64,000 bases of DNA from Streptomyces sp. ST2-7A (GTDB lineage Bacteria > Actinomycetota > Actinomycetes > Streptomycetales > Streptomycetaceae): the NCBI RefSeq assembly GCF_021390475.1, contig NZ_JAJUWS010000005.1, forward strand, positions 147,657 through 211,656, given 5' to 3'. Under the pieces are notes generated by a model that saw only the letters and a program-made list of their open reading frames with translations, had not been told where the DNA came from and did no database searches. Of the stretch, positions 17,088 to 25,693 are shown piece after piece. The position numbers and the translations under genes are program-made. Position 1 is the first letter of the stretch; the number at the start of each line of letters is the position of its first letter.

Positions 17088-18752
17088 ATGAGTCGCCCCC
17101 GTACGCTGAGCTGGCTCGACGCACCTCGCGATGACAGCGGTGTGGAGATGTTCGACGAGGCCTCCCACACCTACCGGCCCTACACAGAACTCGCCGATGC
17201 GGCGCTCCGGATCGCGGGCGGACTGATCGCGCAGGGCGTGCCCCGCAGGACGGTCGTGCCGCTCCTGTGCTCGACCGGCTCCGACCTCGTCGCCGCCTTC
17301 TACGGGGTGCAGGCCGCCGGATGCGTGGTGAGCGTGCTGGCTCCCCCCACCCGGATGTCGGGCGAGGCCGCCCGCGCACACGTCCGCACCGTCGTCGCCG
17401 CGGTGGATGCCGGCGCCGTGGTGGTCGACGCCGCCCACCACGACTACGCCGTGGACGTCCTCGCCGAGACCGGGCAGGGCACCCGCGTCCTGCTCCTGGA
17501 GGAGCTCGCCGCGGGTGATCCCGGCCAGCGGGACCCCGCCGAACAGGCCCTTGTCCAGTTCACCTCGGGCAGCTCGGGCCGCCCGCGCGGAGTGCGGATC
17601 AGCCACGCCGCACTCGACGCCAACACCGCCGCGATCCGCGCCTGGGAGCGTGCGGGGCGCGACGACTCCTGGTGCTCCTGGCTGCCGATGCACCACGACA
17701 TGGGGCTCATCGGCTGCCTGGTGGTGCCCGTCTCCGGCAACAACCGGCTGGCGGTGTGCAGGCCCGAGACCTTCCTGCGCCATCCGCTGTCCTACGTCAC
17801 CCGTTTCGACGCCAACCGGGTCGAGCAGCCCGCCACTGTCACCGCCACCCCGGCGTTCGGCCTGCAGCGCATCGTGGACAAGGTCGGCCACGCCGACCTG
17901 GAGGGCGCCGACCTCTCCCGCACCCGGGCGGTGATCGTCGGGGCCGAACGCATCGACCCCGCGCTGGTGACCCGCTTCACGGAGCTGATGCACCCGCACG
18001 GCCTGTCCCCGCACACCCTCACCCCCGCCTACGGGCTGGCCGAGAGCACCCTCGCCGTCACCGGAGTACCCGTCGAGGAGGTCCCGCGCGCCGTCCTCGT
18101 GCACCGGGACGACCTGCGGGTCGGAACGAAGGTGAGCCTCGCGTCCGGGCTCACGGACCGGGCGACGGTCCAGGTGATGAGCTGTGGCCGTGCACTGGAG
18201 GGCCTGACGGTACGGGTCGTCGGTGAGGACGGGGAGCCGCTGCCCGAGGGGCACGTCGGCGAACTGGCCGTCTCCGGCTCCTCGCTGGCCGACGGCTACC
18301 TCGCGGACGGCTCCGCCGAGGGCACCGCCTTCGTGGACGGGCGGCTTCTCACCCGTGACGTCGCCTTCCGACTGGCGGGTGAGTTCTACGTGCTGGGCAG
18401 GCTCGGCGACAGCGTCAAGGTCCACGCCCGCTCGCTCTTCGCCGAGGACGTCGAGCTGATGCTCGGCAGGGCCGGACTCAACCTGAGCAGGGTCTGCGTC
18501 GTACTCGGCGAGGCGGACGGAAGCCCGCACGCCGTGGCCGTGCTGGAGGGACTCGACACCCGGGCCGCCGAGGTTGCGGAGGACGTGCTCGCCGCAGCCT
18601 GCCCCGGCACCCGCCGGCACGTGGCCCGGGTACCCCGCGGCGCGATCCCCCGGACCAGCAGCGGCAAGAGCCGCCGCCGTCAGCTGTGGCAGCGCCTCAG
18701 CAGGGAGCACGTCTTCGACGCGGTGCCCGCCGCGACCGACGGCCCCGCGTGA
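17088..18752 (+). CDS. Fatty-acyl-AMP-ligase-like (FAAL) adenylating enzyme
   Basis: A 554-residue adenylate-forming enzyme of the FAAL class, which activates carboxylic acids as acyl-AMP and transfers them to a carrier protein. Visible are the P-loop QFTSGSSGRPRGVRISH, the class-typical SWLPMHHDMGLIG, and PAYGLAESTLAV; GKSRR supplies the conserved basic C-terminus. AGGAG at 17077-17081 supports ATG 17088. The next gene, 48 nt on, is a carrier protein, so the two form a charging pair. The acid cannot be read from sequence: a fatty acyl chain or a small carboxylic acid destined for an amine or hydroxyl of the product is possible. The free-standing condensation protein at 42796-44100 is a candidate for the transfer step. 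Confidence 0.9.
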   Translation: MSRPRTLSWLDAPRDDSGVEMFDEASHTYRPYTELADAALRIAGGLIAQGVPRRTVVPLLCSTGSDLVAAFYGVQAAGCVVSVLAPPTRMSGEAARAHVRTVVAAVDAGAVVVDAAHHDYAVDVLAETGQGTRVLLLEELAAGDPGQRDPAEQALVQFTSGSSGRPRGVRISHAALDANTAAIRAWERAGRDDSWCSWLPMHHDMGLIGCLVVPVSGNNRLAVCRPETFLRHPLSYVTRFDANRVEQPATVTATPAFGLQRIVDKVGHADLEGADLSRTRAVIVGAERIDPALVTRFTELMHPHGLSPHTLTPAYGLAESTLAVTGVPVEEVPRAVLVHRDDLRVGTKVSLASGLTDRATVQVMSCGRALEGLTVRVVGEDGEPLPEGHVGELAVSGSSLADGYLADGSAEGTAFVDGRLLTRDVAFRLAGEFYVLGRLGDSVKVHARSLFAEDVELMLGRAGLNLSRVCVVLGEADGSPHAVAVLEGLDTRAAEVAEDVLAAACPGTRRHVARVPRGAIPRTSSGKSRRRQLWQRLSREHVFDAVPAATDGPA

Positions 18753-18800
18753 CCGGCCCCTGCACACCACCACCCGACCGGGCCCAGAACAGGAGACCAC

Positions 18801-19070
18801 ATGTCCTACTCCAGTGAAGAGGTGCGCGAGACCGTGCTCGCGATCATCGAGCAGCTCGCCCCCGAGCGGGAGCGGTTCGAGGCGGGTAAAGACATGCGTC
18901 TGGTCGAGGACCTGGGTTTCCACTCCCTGGCTCTGTTGGAGATGGCGTTCGCGATCGAGGACGACTTCGATCTGCCGCCGATCGACGAGCAGACCGGACG
19001 TGCCATCCAGACCACCGAACAGGTGCTCAGCTATGTCCTGAGCCAGGTCGAGCTCCGGACGCCGTCGTGA
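18801..19070 (+). CDS. Stand-alone acyl carrier protein
   Basis: An 89-residue acidic phosphopantetheine-binding protein. The modification site reads LGFHSLALLEM: the serine and following leucine are kept, but the usual Asp before the serine is His. Helix text on both sides (VRETVLAIIEQL, MAFAIEDDFDLPP) fits a carrier fold. ATG 18801 has CAGGAG upstream. Placed between the FAAL-like enzyme and the ABC transporter genes, it probably carries the FAAL-activated acyl group. Confidence 0.9.
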   Translation: MSYSSEEVRETVLAIIEQLAPERERFEAGKDMRLVEDLGFHSLALLEMAFAIEDDFDLPPIDEQTGRAIQTTEQVLSYVLSQVELRTPS

Positions 19071-19120
19071 TCGCCGCCGACCCGAGCACGACGACGCCAT
19101 GAAGAAATGAGGGAGCCACG

Positions 19121-20059
19121 ATGACCGAGGCGATCTTCCTATCGGACCTCACCAAGCGATTCGGCGAGAAGACCGCGCTCGACCGGGTGTCGCTGCGGAT
19201 ACCGGCCGGAACCGTGGTGGGCCTGCTCGGCCCCAACGGAGCGGGCAAGACTACCCTCATCAACTGCCTGACCACGCTGCTGCAGCCCGACAGCGGCACC
19301 ATCCGCGTCCTGGGCCACGACCCCGGGACCGCCCCGTCCCTGGTACGTGCCAACATCGCCGTCACCGGGCAGTTCGCCGCCCTCGACGAACAGATCAGCC
19401 CGCGCGAGAACCTGGTGTTCTTCGGCCGGCTCCTGGGCCTCTGCAGGGGCGAGGCCCGGCAGCGGGCGGGGGAGATGCTGGAGCGTTTCGAGCTGGGCGA
19501 AGCGGCGTACACCCCCGTCGGCCACCTCTCCGGCGGCATGCGCCGCCGCCTCGACCTCGCGGTGAGCCTGGTGGTCCCGCGGCCGGTGCTGGTGCTGGAC
19601 GAACCGACCACCGGCCTCGACCCACGCAGCCGCAAACTCCTGTGGGACATGGTCAGGGCCGAGGCCGCACGGGGGGTCGCCGTCCTGCTCACCACGCAGT
19701 ACCTGGAGGAGGCCGACCAACTCGCAGACCGCATCGTCGTCATCGACAAGGGGCGGGTCCTGGCGGACGGCTCCTCGGACGAACTCAAGCTCGACGTGGG
19801 CGGCCTCATGTGCCGCCTCACCCTGACCGGGGCCGCCGACACCGCGGCGGCCCGCCAGGCCCTCGGCGACCTCCCCGGCGTGACGGCTGAGGGCCACAAG
19901 GTCGCCGTGCCCATGGCGCGCCCCGAGGACGTCGGCGCGGTGCTCGGCCGGCTGGACGGCAAAGGGCTGCGGATCGTGGACATCGAGGTGACCAAACCGA
20001 CACTCGACGAGGTCTTCTTCGCACTCACCGAGCCGATGGAGAAGGAGGGCGCCCGATGA
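19121..20059 (+). CDS. ABC transporter ATP-binding protein (second DrrA-like exporter)
   Basis: The 312-residue ATP-binding subunit is of DrrA type: Walker A LLGPNGAGKTTLI, signature LSGGMRRRLDLAV, Walker B VLVLDEPTTGLDP, and a switch histidine region LLTTQYLEEADQL. A GAGGGAG ribosome-binding site precedes ATG 19121. Its end overlaps the next permease by four bases. It differs from the exporter ATPase at 2018 in serving two separate permeases, so the window encodes two independent drug exporters. Confidence 0.93.
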   Translation: MTEAIFLSDLTKRFGEKTALDRVSLRIPAGTVVGLLGPNGAGKTTLINCLTTLLQPDSGTIRVLGHDPGTAPSLVRANIAVTGQFAALDEQISPRENLVFFGRLLGLCRGEARQRAGEMLERFELGEAAYTPVGHLSGGMRRRLDLAVSLVVPRPVLVLDEPTTGLDPRSRKLLWDMVRAEAARGVAVLLTTQYLEEADQLADRIVVIDKGRVLADGSSDELKLDVGGLMCRLTLTGAADTAAARQALGDLPGVTAEGHKVAVPMARPEDVGAVLGRLDGKGLRIVDIEVTKPTLDEVFFALTEPMEKEGAR

Positions 20060-20874
20060 GCACCACGTCCGGCGCACCGGCGCCGCCCGGCGCACCGGCG
20101 CCCCCGGGCCGCCCGGCCGGCTGGCAGCACGACTTCCAGGTGCTCTTCGACCGGTTGCGGGGGCGCTCGTTCTCCCGGGGCGGCCTGGTGGCCACCGTGG
20201 TGCAACCGCTGCTCTTCTTCGCCATCTTCTACTGCACCTTCGCCGGAATGCTGGACGAGCGGGGCATCGACTTCGGCCGCTTCGTTACCCCCACCGTCAT
20301 GGTCCAGGCCCTGATGTTCGTGGCCATCGGGAGCGCCACCGACTTGGCCGCCGACCGCTCCAGCGGCGTTTTCTCCCGCCTGCTGACGAGCCCGGTCGAC
20401 ATGCGCGCGATGGGTCTGGCGCATCTGGCCGTGGTGGCTCTGCAAGGTCTCCTGTCCAGCGTCGCCATCGTGCTCGCCGGGCATCTGGCGGGCTTCCGCT
20501 TCGACCACGGAGCGCTCGCCGCACTGGGCTTCGTGGTGTTCGCCGTGGCGTTCACCGTGGCCCTGTCGCTGGCCACGGCCACCATCGCGCTGCGCCTGCG
20601 CAACCTGGAGGCGCTCAGCGCGGCGCTCCATCTGCCGTACCTGCCGCTGCTGGTGCTCTCCACCGGTTTCGTCGAGGCGGACCTCTTCCCCGGCTGGCTC
20701 CAGCCGGTCGTCGCGGCCTCCCCGGTGTCCGCAGTGATCGACGCGCTGCGCGCCCTGTCGACCACCGAACTCACCTGGGGCGCGACACTGCCCGGCCTCG
20801 CGTGGGTGGTGGGTCTTCTCGCCCTCTTCTCCCGGACCACGACCGTCGCCTTCAGGAAGGTGGCCATCCGATGA
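20056..20874 (+). CDS. ABC-2 type transporter permease 1
   Basis: A membrane subunit of 272 residues with a short Pro/Ala-rich N-terminal repeat (two copies of GAPAPPG-like text within the first 16 residues) before the first helix. About six hydrophobic stretches follow; the cytoplasmic loop (SGVFSRLLTSPVDMRAM) and the LFPGWLQPVV segment are typical of DrrB-like ABC-2 permeases. It starts in the stop of the ATPase gene (ATGA) and ends overlapping the second permease, so all three are co-translated. It would form half of the heteromeric channel. Confidence 0.92.
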   Translation: MSTTSGAPAPPGAPAPPGRPAGWQHDFQVLFDRLRGRSFSRGGLVATVVQPLLFFAIFYCTFAGMLDERGIDFGRFVTPTVMVQALMFVAIGSATDLAADRSSGVFSRLLTSPVDMRAMGLAHLAVVALQGLLSSVAIVLAGHLAGFRFDHGALAALGFVVFAVAFTVALSLATATIALRLRNLEALSAALHLPYLPLLVLSTGFVEADLFPGWLQPVVAASPVSAVIDALRALSTTELTWGATLPGLAWVVGLLALFSRTTTVAFRKVAIR

Positions 20875-21701
20875 CCGCGCAGTCACCGGGGACGGCAGCA
20901 CCGCCGGTGCCGCCGTCCTTCTCGCCCGACCCGGCCACTCTGGCCGGAGCCTCCGCCGTCATCGCCGGACGGGTGCTCCGCCAGTTCGTCCGGAACCGGA
21001 TGATGATCATTGTCACCATCGCTTTTCCGCTGCTTCAGCTCTTCATGCTGCTGGCCGCCTTCAGCGTGCTGGTGCGTGACACCCAGGACGTCGACTACGT
21101 GCGGCGGCTCGCCCCGCTGATCGTGCTCACCACGGCGTTCTCCTCGGTCCTCACCACGGCGATCGCCCTGTGGAGCGACATCCGCAGCGGGGTGTTCAAC
21201 CGGCTGCGGGCGATGCCGCTGGACATGCGGGCGTACGTCCTCGGGCGGATCGGCGGCGACTTCGTACGGATCATGGGGGTGGCCGTCCTGGTCACGCTCG
21301 TCGCACACGCGGTCGGCTTCCGCTTCTCCCAGGGGCCGCTGGCGGTACTCGGCTTCTTCGGGATCGTGGCGCTGTTCGGGATGATGTGCAGCGCGCTGGC
21401 CGTCGCCGTCGCCCTCGTCGCCCAGCACCCCGGCGTCATCGTGCGCTACGTGCAGATGCCCACGCTCGTCCTGACGCTGATGTCCACCGGTTACGTGCCG
21501 CTGGAGGCGTTTCCGGGCTGGATCCGACCGGTGGTGAGCGCCAACCCCGTCTCGCTGGCGACCGATGCACTGGCCGGACTCTCCCACCAGGGCGCGCTGA
21601 CCGCACCGGTACTCGGGACCGCCGCCTGGACCGTGGGCGTCACGGCGGTGTGCACGGCCGTCGCCACGCGCCGCTTCGCGATGCTCGTAAAGCGCGGCTG
21701 A
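20871..21701 (+). CDS. ABC-2 type transporter permease 2
   Basis: The second permease subunit, 276 residues, starts in ATGA overlap with the first. Hydrophobic helices and the loop SGVFNRLRAMPLDMRAYVLGR mirror those of its partner, and EAFPGWIRPVVSANPVS is the conserved extracellular-side motif. The two are homologous but distinct, which suggests a heterodimeric pore. Two bases after its stop the FAD oxidoreductase begins, so export and tailoring genes share a transcript. Confidence 0.92.
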   Translation: MTAQSPGTAAPPVPPSFSPDPATLAGASAVIAGRVLRQFVRNRMMIIVTIAFPLLQLFMLLAAFSVLVRDTQDVDYVRRLAPLIVLTTAFSSVLTTAIALWSDIRSGVFNRLRAMPLDMRAYVLGRIGGDFVRIMGVAVLVTLVAHAVGFRFSQGPLAVLGFFGIVALFGMMCSALAVAVALVAQHPGVIVRYVQMPTLVLTLMSTGYVPLEAFPGWIRPVVSANPVSLATDALAGLSHQGALTAPVLGTAAWTVGVTAVCTAVATRRFAMLVKRG

Positions 21702-21703
21702 TC

Positions 21704-23068
21704 GTGGCGGACATCGTCGTACTGGGCGGGGGAGTGGCCGGTCTCGGCCTCGCGGCCTTCGCAGCCCGCCGCGGACACCGGGTGACGCTCGTCGAACGGG
21801 ACGGCCCGCCCCCCGAGGGCGGGGCCCACACCGAGGTGGCAGACTGGGAGCGGCGCGGCGTGCCGCACGCCCGCCAAGGGCACGCCCTGCTGGGGCTGGG
21901 CATCGGGGTGTTGCGCGAGGAGTGCCCCGAAGCGCTGGCGGAGCTGACCGGCCGTGGTGCGGTCGCCGTGCCCCTGGAGACGGGCGGCGACGACCTCGGC
22001 CTGCTCAGCCGCCGGCTGGTCTTCGAGGCCGCGTTGCGCCGTCGTGCCGCCGCCGACCCCTCGGTCACGCTGCTGCACGACAGGGTCACCGGTCTGCTGA
22101 GCGCCGGGACGCCGCACGGTGGTCCCCATGTGCACGGGGTGCGCCTCGCGGGAGGCGGAGACCTGGCCGCCGACGTGGTGCTGGACGCCACCGGCCGCAG
22201 GTCCTCGGTGGCCGCCTGGCTCACCGCGATCGGTGGCGCCCCTCCCCGGGAGACGGTCCAGTCGTGCGGGTTCTCCTACATCGCCCAGGAGTTCGCGCTG
22301 GACGCGGGCGGCCGGTTCCCGTCCCTGCGGGCCCCGGTTGTGCACGAGCTCGACTTCGCCACCGTGCTGGCCTTCCCCGGCGACAACGGCCGCTTCCACA
22401 TGTCGACCACCGTCTCCTCCCGCGATCCCGTACGGACCCGGCTGCTGGATCGCTCGGTCTACCTGCGGTTCCTGGCCAGCGTGGCTCCGGTGCGCGACTG
22501 GCTCGACGGGGCGACGCCGGTCGGCGATCCGATGCCGATGGCCGGTCTGGAGAACCGCCGCCGGTCACTGGTCGCGGACGGAGCCCCGTTGGTCACCGGG
22601 TACGCGCTGGTGGGCGATGCCTGTGTACAGACCAACCCCACCTTCGGACGCGGCGTGTCCCTCGCCCTGGCGCATGCCAGGACCGTCGCCGACCGGCTCG
22701 GCCGCCTCGACCAGGCCCCGCCGGACTGGGCCCTGGAGACTCACGAGGTCACCGAACAGTGCCTGGGGCTGTGGTTCGAGCAGCAGGTCGCCACCGACGC
22801 CGCCAGGCTCGCCGAACTCGCGGGCGGAGCGCACCACGACTCGCTGACCGCCCGCGTCCTCACCGCCCTCGCCGTCCTGCGCGAGGAGGACGCGCACGTG
22901 CGCGTCGTCGCCGAGCGCGTCTACCACATGCTGCTCACCCCGGCCGAGCTGATGCGGGACCGCAAGGTGGCCCGCCGGGTGCTCGCGTTCCTGCGCGAGC
23001 ACCCCGATCTCCGGCGCGAACACGTCGGACCCAACCGTCAGGACTTCGAGCGCCTGGTCACCGGCTGA
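21704..23068 (+). CDS. FAD-dependent oxidoreductase / monooxygenase
   Basis: A 454-residue group-A-type flavoprotein. The N-terminus has the Rossmann dinucleotide motif DIVVLGGGVAGLGLAA and the second FAD motif reads LVGDACVQTNPTFGRGVSLAL. The text between includes DATGRRSSVAAWL, typical of the aromatic hydroxylase/halogenase/epoxidase superfamily. The Trp-rich signature of tryptophan halogenases was not seen. GTG 21704 begins the Rossmann strand directly. It is likely to hydroxylate or epoxidise the product or a building block in the cytosol, for example on the quinoline ring or thiazoline; this assignment is inference from context. Confidence 0.87.
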   Translation: MADIVVLGGGVAGLGLAAFAARRGHRVTLVERDGPPPEGGAHTEVADWERRGVPHARQGHALLGLGIGVLREECPEALAELTGRGAVAVPLETGGDDLGLLSRRLVFEAALRRRAAADPSVTLLHDRVTGLLSAGTPHGGPHVHGVRLAGGGDLAADVVLDATGRRSSVAAWLTAIGGAPPRETVQSCGFSYIAQEFALDAGGRFPSLRAPVVHELDFATVLAFPGDNGRFHMSTTVSSRDPVRTRLLDRSVYLRFLASVAPVRDWLDGATPVGDPMPMAGLENRRRSLVADGAPLVTGYALVGDACVQTNPTFGRGVSLALAHARTVADRLGRLDQAPPDWALETHEVTEQCLGLWFEQQVATDAARLAELAGGAHHDSLTARVLTALAVLREEDAHVRVVAERVYHMLLTPAELMRDRKVARRVLAFLREHPDLRREHVGPNRQDFERLVTG

Positions 23069-23089
23069 GCGCCCACAGAAGGGAACACC

Positions 23090-23959
23090 ATGAAGATCAC
23101 CCTATCCACGGACGTCACGCTGAGCTACAGCACCTACGGCCCCGAGGACGGCCCCGTGGTCGTACTCGTGCCCGGACAGCACCAGGCATCCCTGTTCGAG
23201 ACCATGCAGGTGCCGCAGCTGACGAAGGCCGGATACCGCGTCGTCACCTTCGACCTGCGCGGTGTGCACCCCTCGGAGGAGACCCCTCCGCCGTACACCG
23301 TGGAACTGCTCGGGCAGGACCTGGCCGCGCTCAACGAGGCGCTGGAGCTGGGGCCTTGCAGCTACATCGGCTACTCGGTGGGCGCGATGATCCTGCTGGA
23401 GCTGGCGATGAAGCGCCCCGAGTTGATCGAGCGCGCAGCGCTCATCGGGGTCCCGTGGAAGCCGGGCAAACTGCAGCAGGCCATTCAGGCCGAGGCGGTG
23501 GAACGGCTCAAGAACGGGCACAAGGTGCCGGCTCTGCTGGAGGGAGCCTTCCGGGCGATGTACCTGTTCGGGCCGCGGGCGCTCAACCGCGACCAGTTCA
23601 TCGCGCCCTACCTGGACGGGCTGGCGGGTCTCGCGGAGTCGGGCGGACACGGCGCCATCGGGCACGCCGAGGCGAGCACCGCATTCCGGCCCGGCGACGA
23701 GGAAGTGGCCGCGGTCCGGGTGCCGTTGCTCGTCGTGGGCATGGAGCACGACATCATCGCGCCCCGGCACCTGTCGCGGGAGCTGGCGGACCTGATCCCC
23801 ACCGCCGACTACACCGAGATACGCAATTGCGGGCACGCCTCCCTGCTGGAGAAGCCCACCGAGGTCAACGCGCTGGTCGCCGATTACCTGCGCTCGGGCA
23901 AGGTCGGCACCCCGCGCGGCTCGCGCCGGCTCTCCGCGGACGGTGGGGGAGAGAGCTGA
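23090..23959 (+). CDS. Alpha/beta hydrolase
   Basis: A 289-residue alpha/beta-hydrolase-fold enzyme. The nucleophile elbow GYSVGAM gives the catalytic Ser, the acid is probably Asp in MEHDIIAP, and the His is in NCGHASLLEKP. A GAAGGGAA ribosome-binding site precedes ATG 23090, 21 nt after the oxidoreductase. It could hydrolyse an ester or thioester, or act as the missing N-formylkynurenine deformylase needed between the tryptophan dioxygenase and the aminotransferase. The latter is only a hypothesis: it lacks the HGGxW motif of kynurenine formamidases. A hairpin terminator follows. Confidence 0.88.
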   Translation: MKITLSTDVTLSYSTYGPEDGPVVVLVPGQHQASLFETMQVPQLTKAGYRVVTFDLRGVHPSEETPPPYTVELLGQDLAALNEALELGPCSYIGYSVGAMILLELAMKRPELIERAALIGVPWKPGKLQQAIQAEAVERLKNGHKVPALLEGAFRAMYLFGPRALNRDQFIAPYLDGLAGLAESGGHGAIGHAEASTAFRPGDEEVAAVRVPLLVVGMEHDIIAPRHLSRELADLIPTADYTEIRNCGHASLLEKPTEVNALVADYLRSGKVGTPRGSRRLSADGGGES

Positions 23960-23974
23960 CATCTCCCCTGCACG

Positions 23975-24011
23975 CGACGTTCCCGGCCTCCGCGAGAGGC
24001 CGGGAGCGTCG
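23975..24011. terminator. Bidirectional hairpin between hydrolase and methyltransferase genes
   Basis: Arms of 16 nt (23975-23990 and 23996-24011) pair with one mismatch around a 5-nt loop (CGCGA). It lies between the convergent stops at 23959 and 24021. Confidence 0.75.
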
Positions 24012-24020
24012 CCGACCCCC

Positions 24021-25175
24021 CTATGGTCGGGCCGTGAGCCGGTACAGCCGGTGGAACGGGTGCCCCACGTCGATCACCCGGGTGTCCAGGCCCGCCTCGG
24101 CGGCATACCCGCGCACGGTGTCCGGCCGCATCACCGTGCCCGTGGCCGCGCTCGGCGTCCGGCTCATCCCGACCGGCAGACAGTGCAGCACGCTGACCGC
24201 GTAGTGGAAGCGCTCGCTGTCCGGCGCCGCCGGGGTGAACCGCTCACCGACGGACGGCTCCATCAGCAGCACCGCACCCCCGGGCGCCATCAGCCGACGG
24301 CAGGCCCGGAGCACGTCCACCGGCGCCGACATGTCGTGGAGGGCGTCGAACACGCACACCAGGGTGTGCCCCGCCGACTCGGCTCCCCCGGCCTCACCGG
24401 CGTCCCCGGTACGGAAGCGGACCCGGTCGCTCAACCCCTCCGCGGGATCGGCGCCGGCGAGGTTCGCCTCGGCGTCCCTGATCGACGCCTCGTCCAGGTC
24501 GACCCCGTGCACCTCGGCGTCGGGGAACATCCGGGCCAGCGCCAGAGTGGAGAGGCCGGAACCGCACGCCACGTCGGCGATGCTGCTCCCCGGTACCCGC
24601 AGCCGGGCGTCGATGTCGGGCAGGTGGCGGCTGATCCAGCCGGGGAGGTGGTGCTCGAAGACACCGCGGTTGAGGCCCGCCTGCCCCCCGCGCAGGGCCT
24701 CGCCGTAGGCCGCGTACGGAAGGCCCCGACGATCGCGGTAGGCGTCCACCAGCTGCGGCAGCACGGCCGCCATGCCGCCGATGGGCATCACGACCAGCGG
24801 GGCGATCCAGTTCGGGCTGTCGGCGTCGAGTAGCGCTTCCGCGTGGGCGGACGGCAGCGTGAAACGCCGGGTCTCCGGCTGTGCGCCGGGTGCGTCGACG
24901 GTCAGCACACCGGCGCAGGTCTGCTGTTCCAGCCACTCCCGCACCATCCGGGCGTCGAGGCCGCTCTCCTTCGCCACCCGTGCGGCTGTGGCGGGGCCGG
25001 TGCGGCGCAGGGCTTCGTACAGGCCCAGTTCCAGGCCCAGGTAGCAGGTCATCAGTTCGGCCGAGGCGAGCCCGGCGCCGAACAGCCGCAGGGAGAACGC
25101 CTGCGTGGAGTCCGCCGCGGGCGCGGCCGGCTGCCCCCGCCGGGCGGGGGAGGGGTTGCGGAAGGCGGGAGCCAT
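24021..25175 (-). CDS. SAM-dependent methyltransferase with N-terminal winged-helix domain
   Basis: A 384-residue methyltransferase. The first 110 residues look like the dimerisation/winged-helix domain of small-molecule methyltransferases (LGLELGLYEALRRTGPATAARVAKESGL). SAM-binding motif I is IADVACGSGLSTLALA, followed by the acidic end of strand 2 (VHGVDLDEASI) and APGGAVLLMEPS. The overall form resembles the Rv2258c-like/O-methyltransferase group. ATG 25175 is taken because the family domain starts soon after. It lies just 5 nt from the VOC gene on the same strand. Target atom unknown: a hydroxyl made by one of the oxidases is likely. Confidence 0.88.
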   Translation of the reverse strand: MAPAFRNPSPARRGQPAAPAADSTQAFSLRLFGAGLASAELMTCYLGLELGLYEALRRTGPATAARVAKESGLDARMVREWLEQQTCAGVLTVDAPGAQPETRRFTLPSAHAEALLDADSPNWIAPLVVMPIGGMAAVLPQLVDAYRDRRGLPYAAYGEALRGGQAGLNRGVFEHHLPGWISRHLPDIDARLRVPGSSIADVACGSGLSTLALARMFPDAEVHGVDLDEASIRDAEANLAGADPAEGLSDRVRFRTGDAGEAGGAESAGHTLVCVFDALHDMSAPVDVLRACRRLMAPGGAVLLMEPSVGERFTPAAPDSERFHYAVSVLHCLPVGMSRTPSAATGTVMRPDTVRGYAAEAGLDTRVIDVGHPFHRLYRLTARP

Positions 25176-25180
25176 GGCGG

Positions 25181-25531
25181 TCAGAGGTGGGCGAGAACGT
25201 TGACGACGTTGCCGTCGTGGTCCCGATAGAAGAAGCGCCGTACGCCCCACTCCTCGTCATCGGGTCCGTACAGGATCTCCAGGCCGGCGGCACGAGCCCC
25301 CGCGAGAGCCGCGTCCAGGTCCTCCACCTCGATGGAGGCCACCGGGTTCACCGGCCCGGTGGGGTCCTTGGTGATCAGGCTGACCTGCACGGAGTGGTCG
25401 GCCGGCGGAGCGAGGGTGACGATCCAGCCGTGATTCATAATCATTTCCATTCCGGTGATCCGGACATAGGCTTCCACTGCGGAATCGAGATCGCTCACCG
25501 TGAGCAGCGGCATCGCGCGGAGTGCAGACAT
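25181..25531 (-). CDS. VOC-superfamily (glyoxalase/bleomycin-resistance-like) protein
   Basis: A 116-residue protein with the beta-alpha-beta-beta-beta repeat of the vicinal oxygen chelate fold: VSDLDSAVEAYVRITGM in the first half, IEVEDLDAALAGARAAGLEI in the second, and the conserved end FFYRDHDGNVVNVLAH with the metal-ligand-like Glu/His positions only partly kept. Such proteins either bind and sequester drugs or act as small metal enzymes. It is upstream of the methyltransferase in a two-gene unit. Drug sequestration of a metal-chelating product would fit but is not shown. Confidence 0.85.
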   Translation of the reverse strand: MSALRAMPLLTVSDLDSAVEAYVRITGMEMIMNHGWIVTLAPPADHSVQVSLITKDPTGPVNPVASIEVEDLDAALAGARAAGLEILYGPDDEEWGVRRFFYRDHDGNVVNVLAHL

Positions 25532-25693
25532 GTGCGCCAGCGTAACCAGCGCTCCCCGCCGCCCCGGGGGCCTTTCCGCCCTCTTTCACCCCCGCGTCGC
25601 GGATCCTTGGGTGGCCGTACGTTCTCCCCGCATCGGCCTTCTTGCGCGTGAGGGCGCGCCGGCCGAACTCGCCAACCCCGAAGGAGGACTGAC

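Noticed and set aside
14569..17091. About 840-codon plus-strand open frame across the transferase relic and aryl-AMP ligase
   Set aside because: Antisense shadow of the ligase; no domain signature or ribosome-binding site.
20056..20110. Short Pro/Ala repeat in the permease N-terminus as a tandem DNA repeat element
   Set aside because: Only two partial copies, inside a coding region; ordinary low-complexity sequence.
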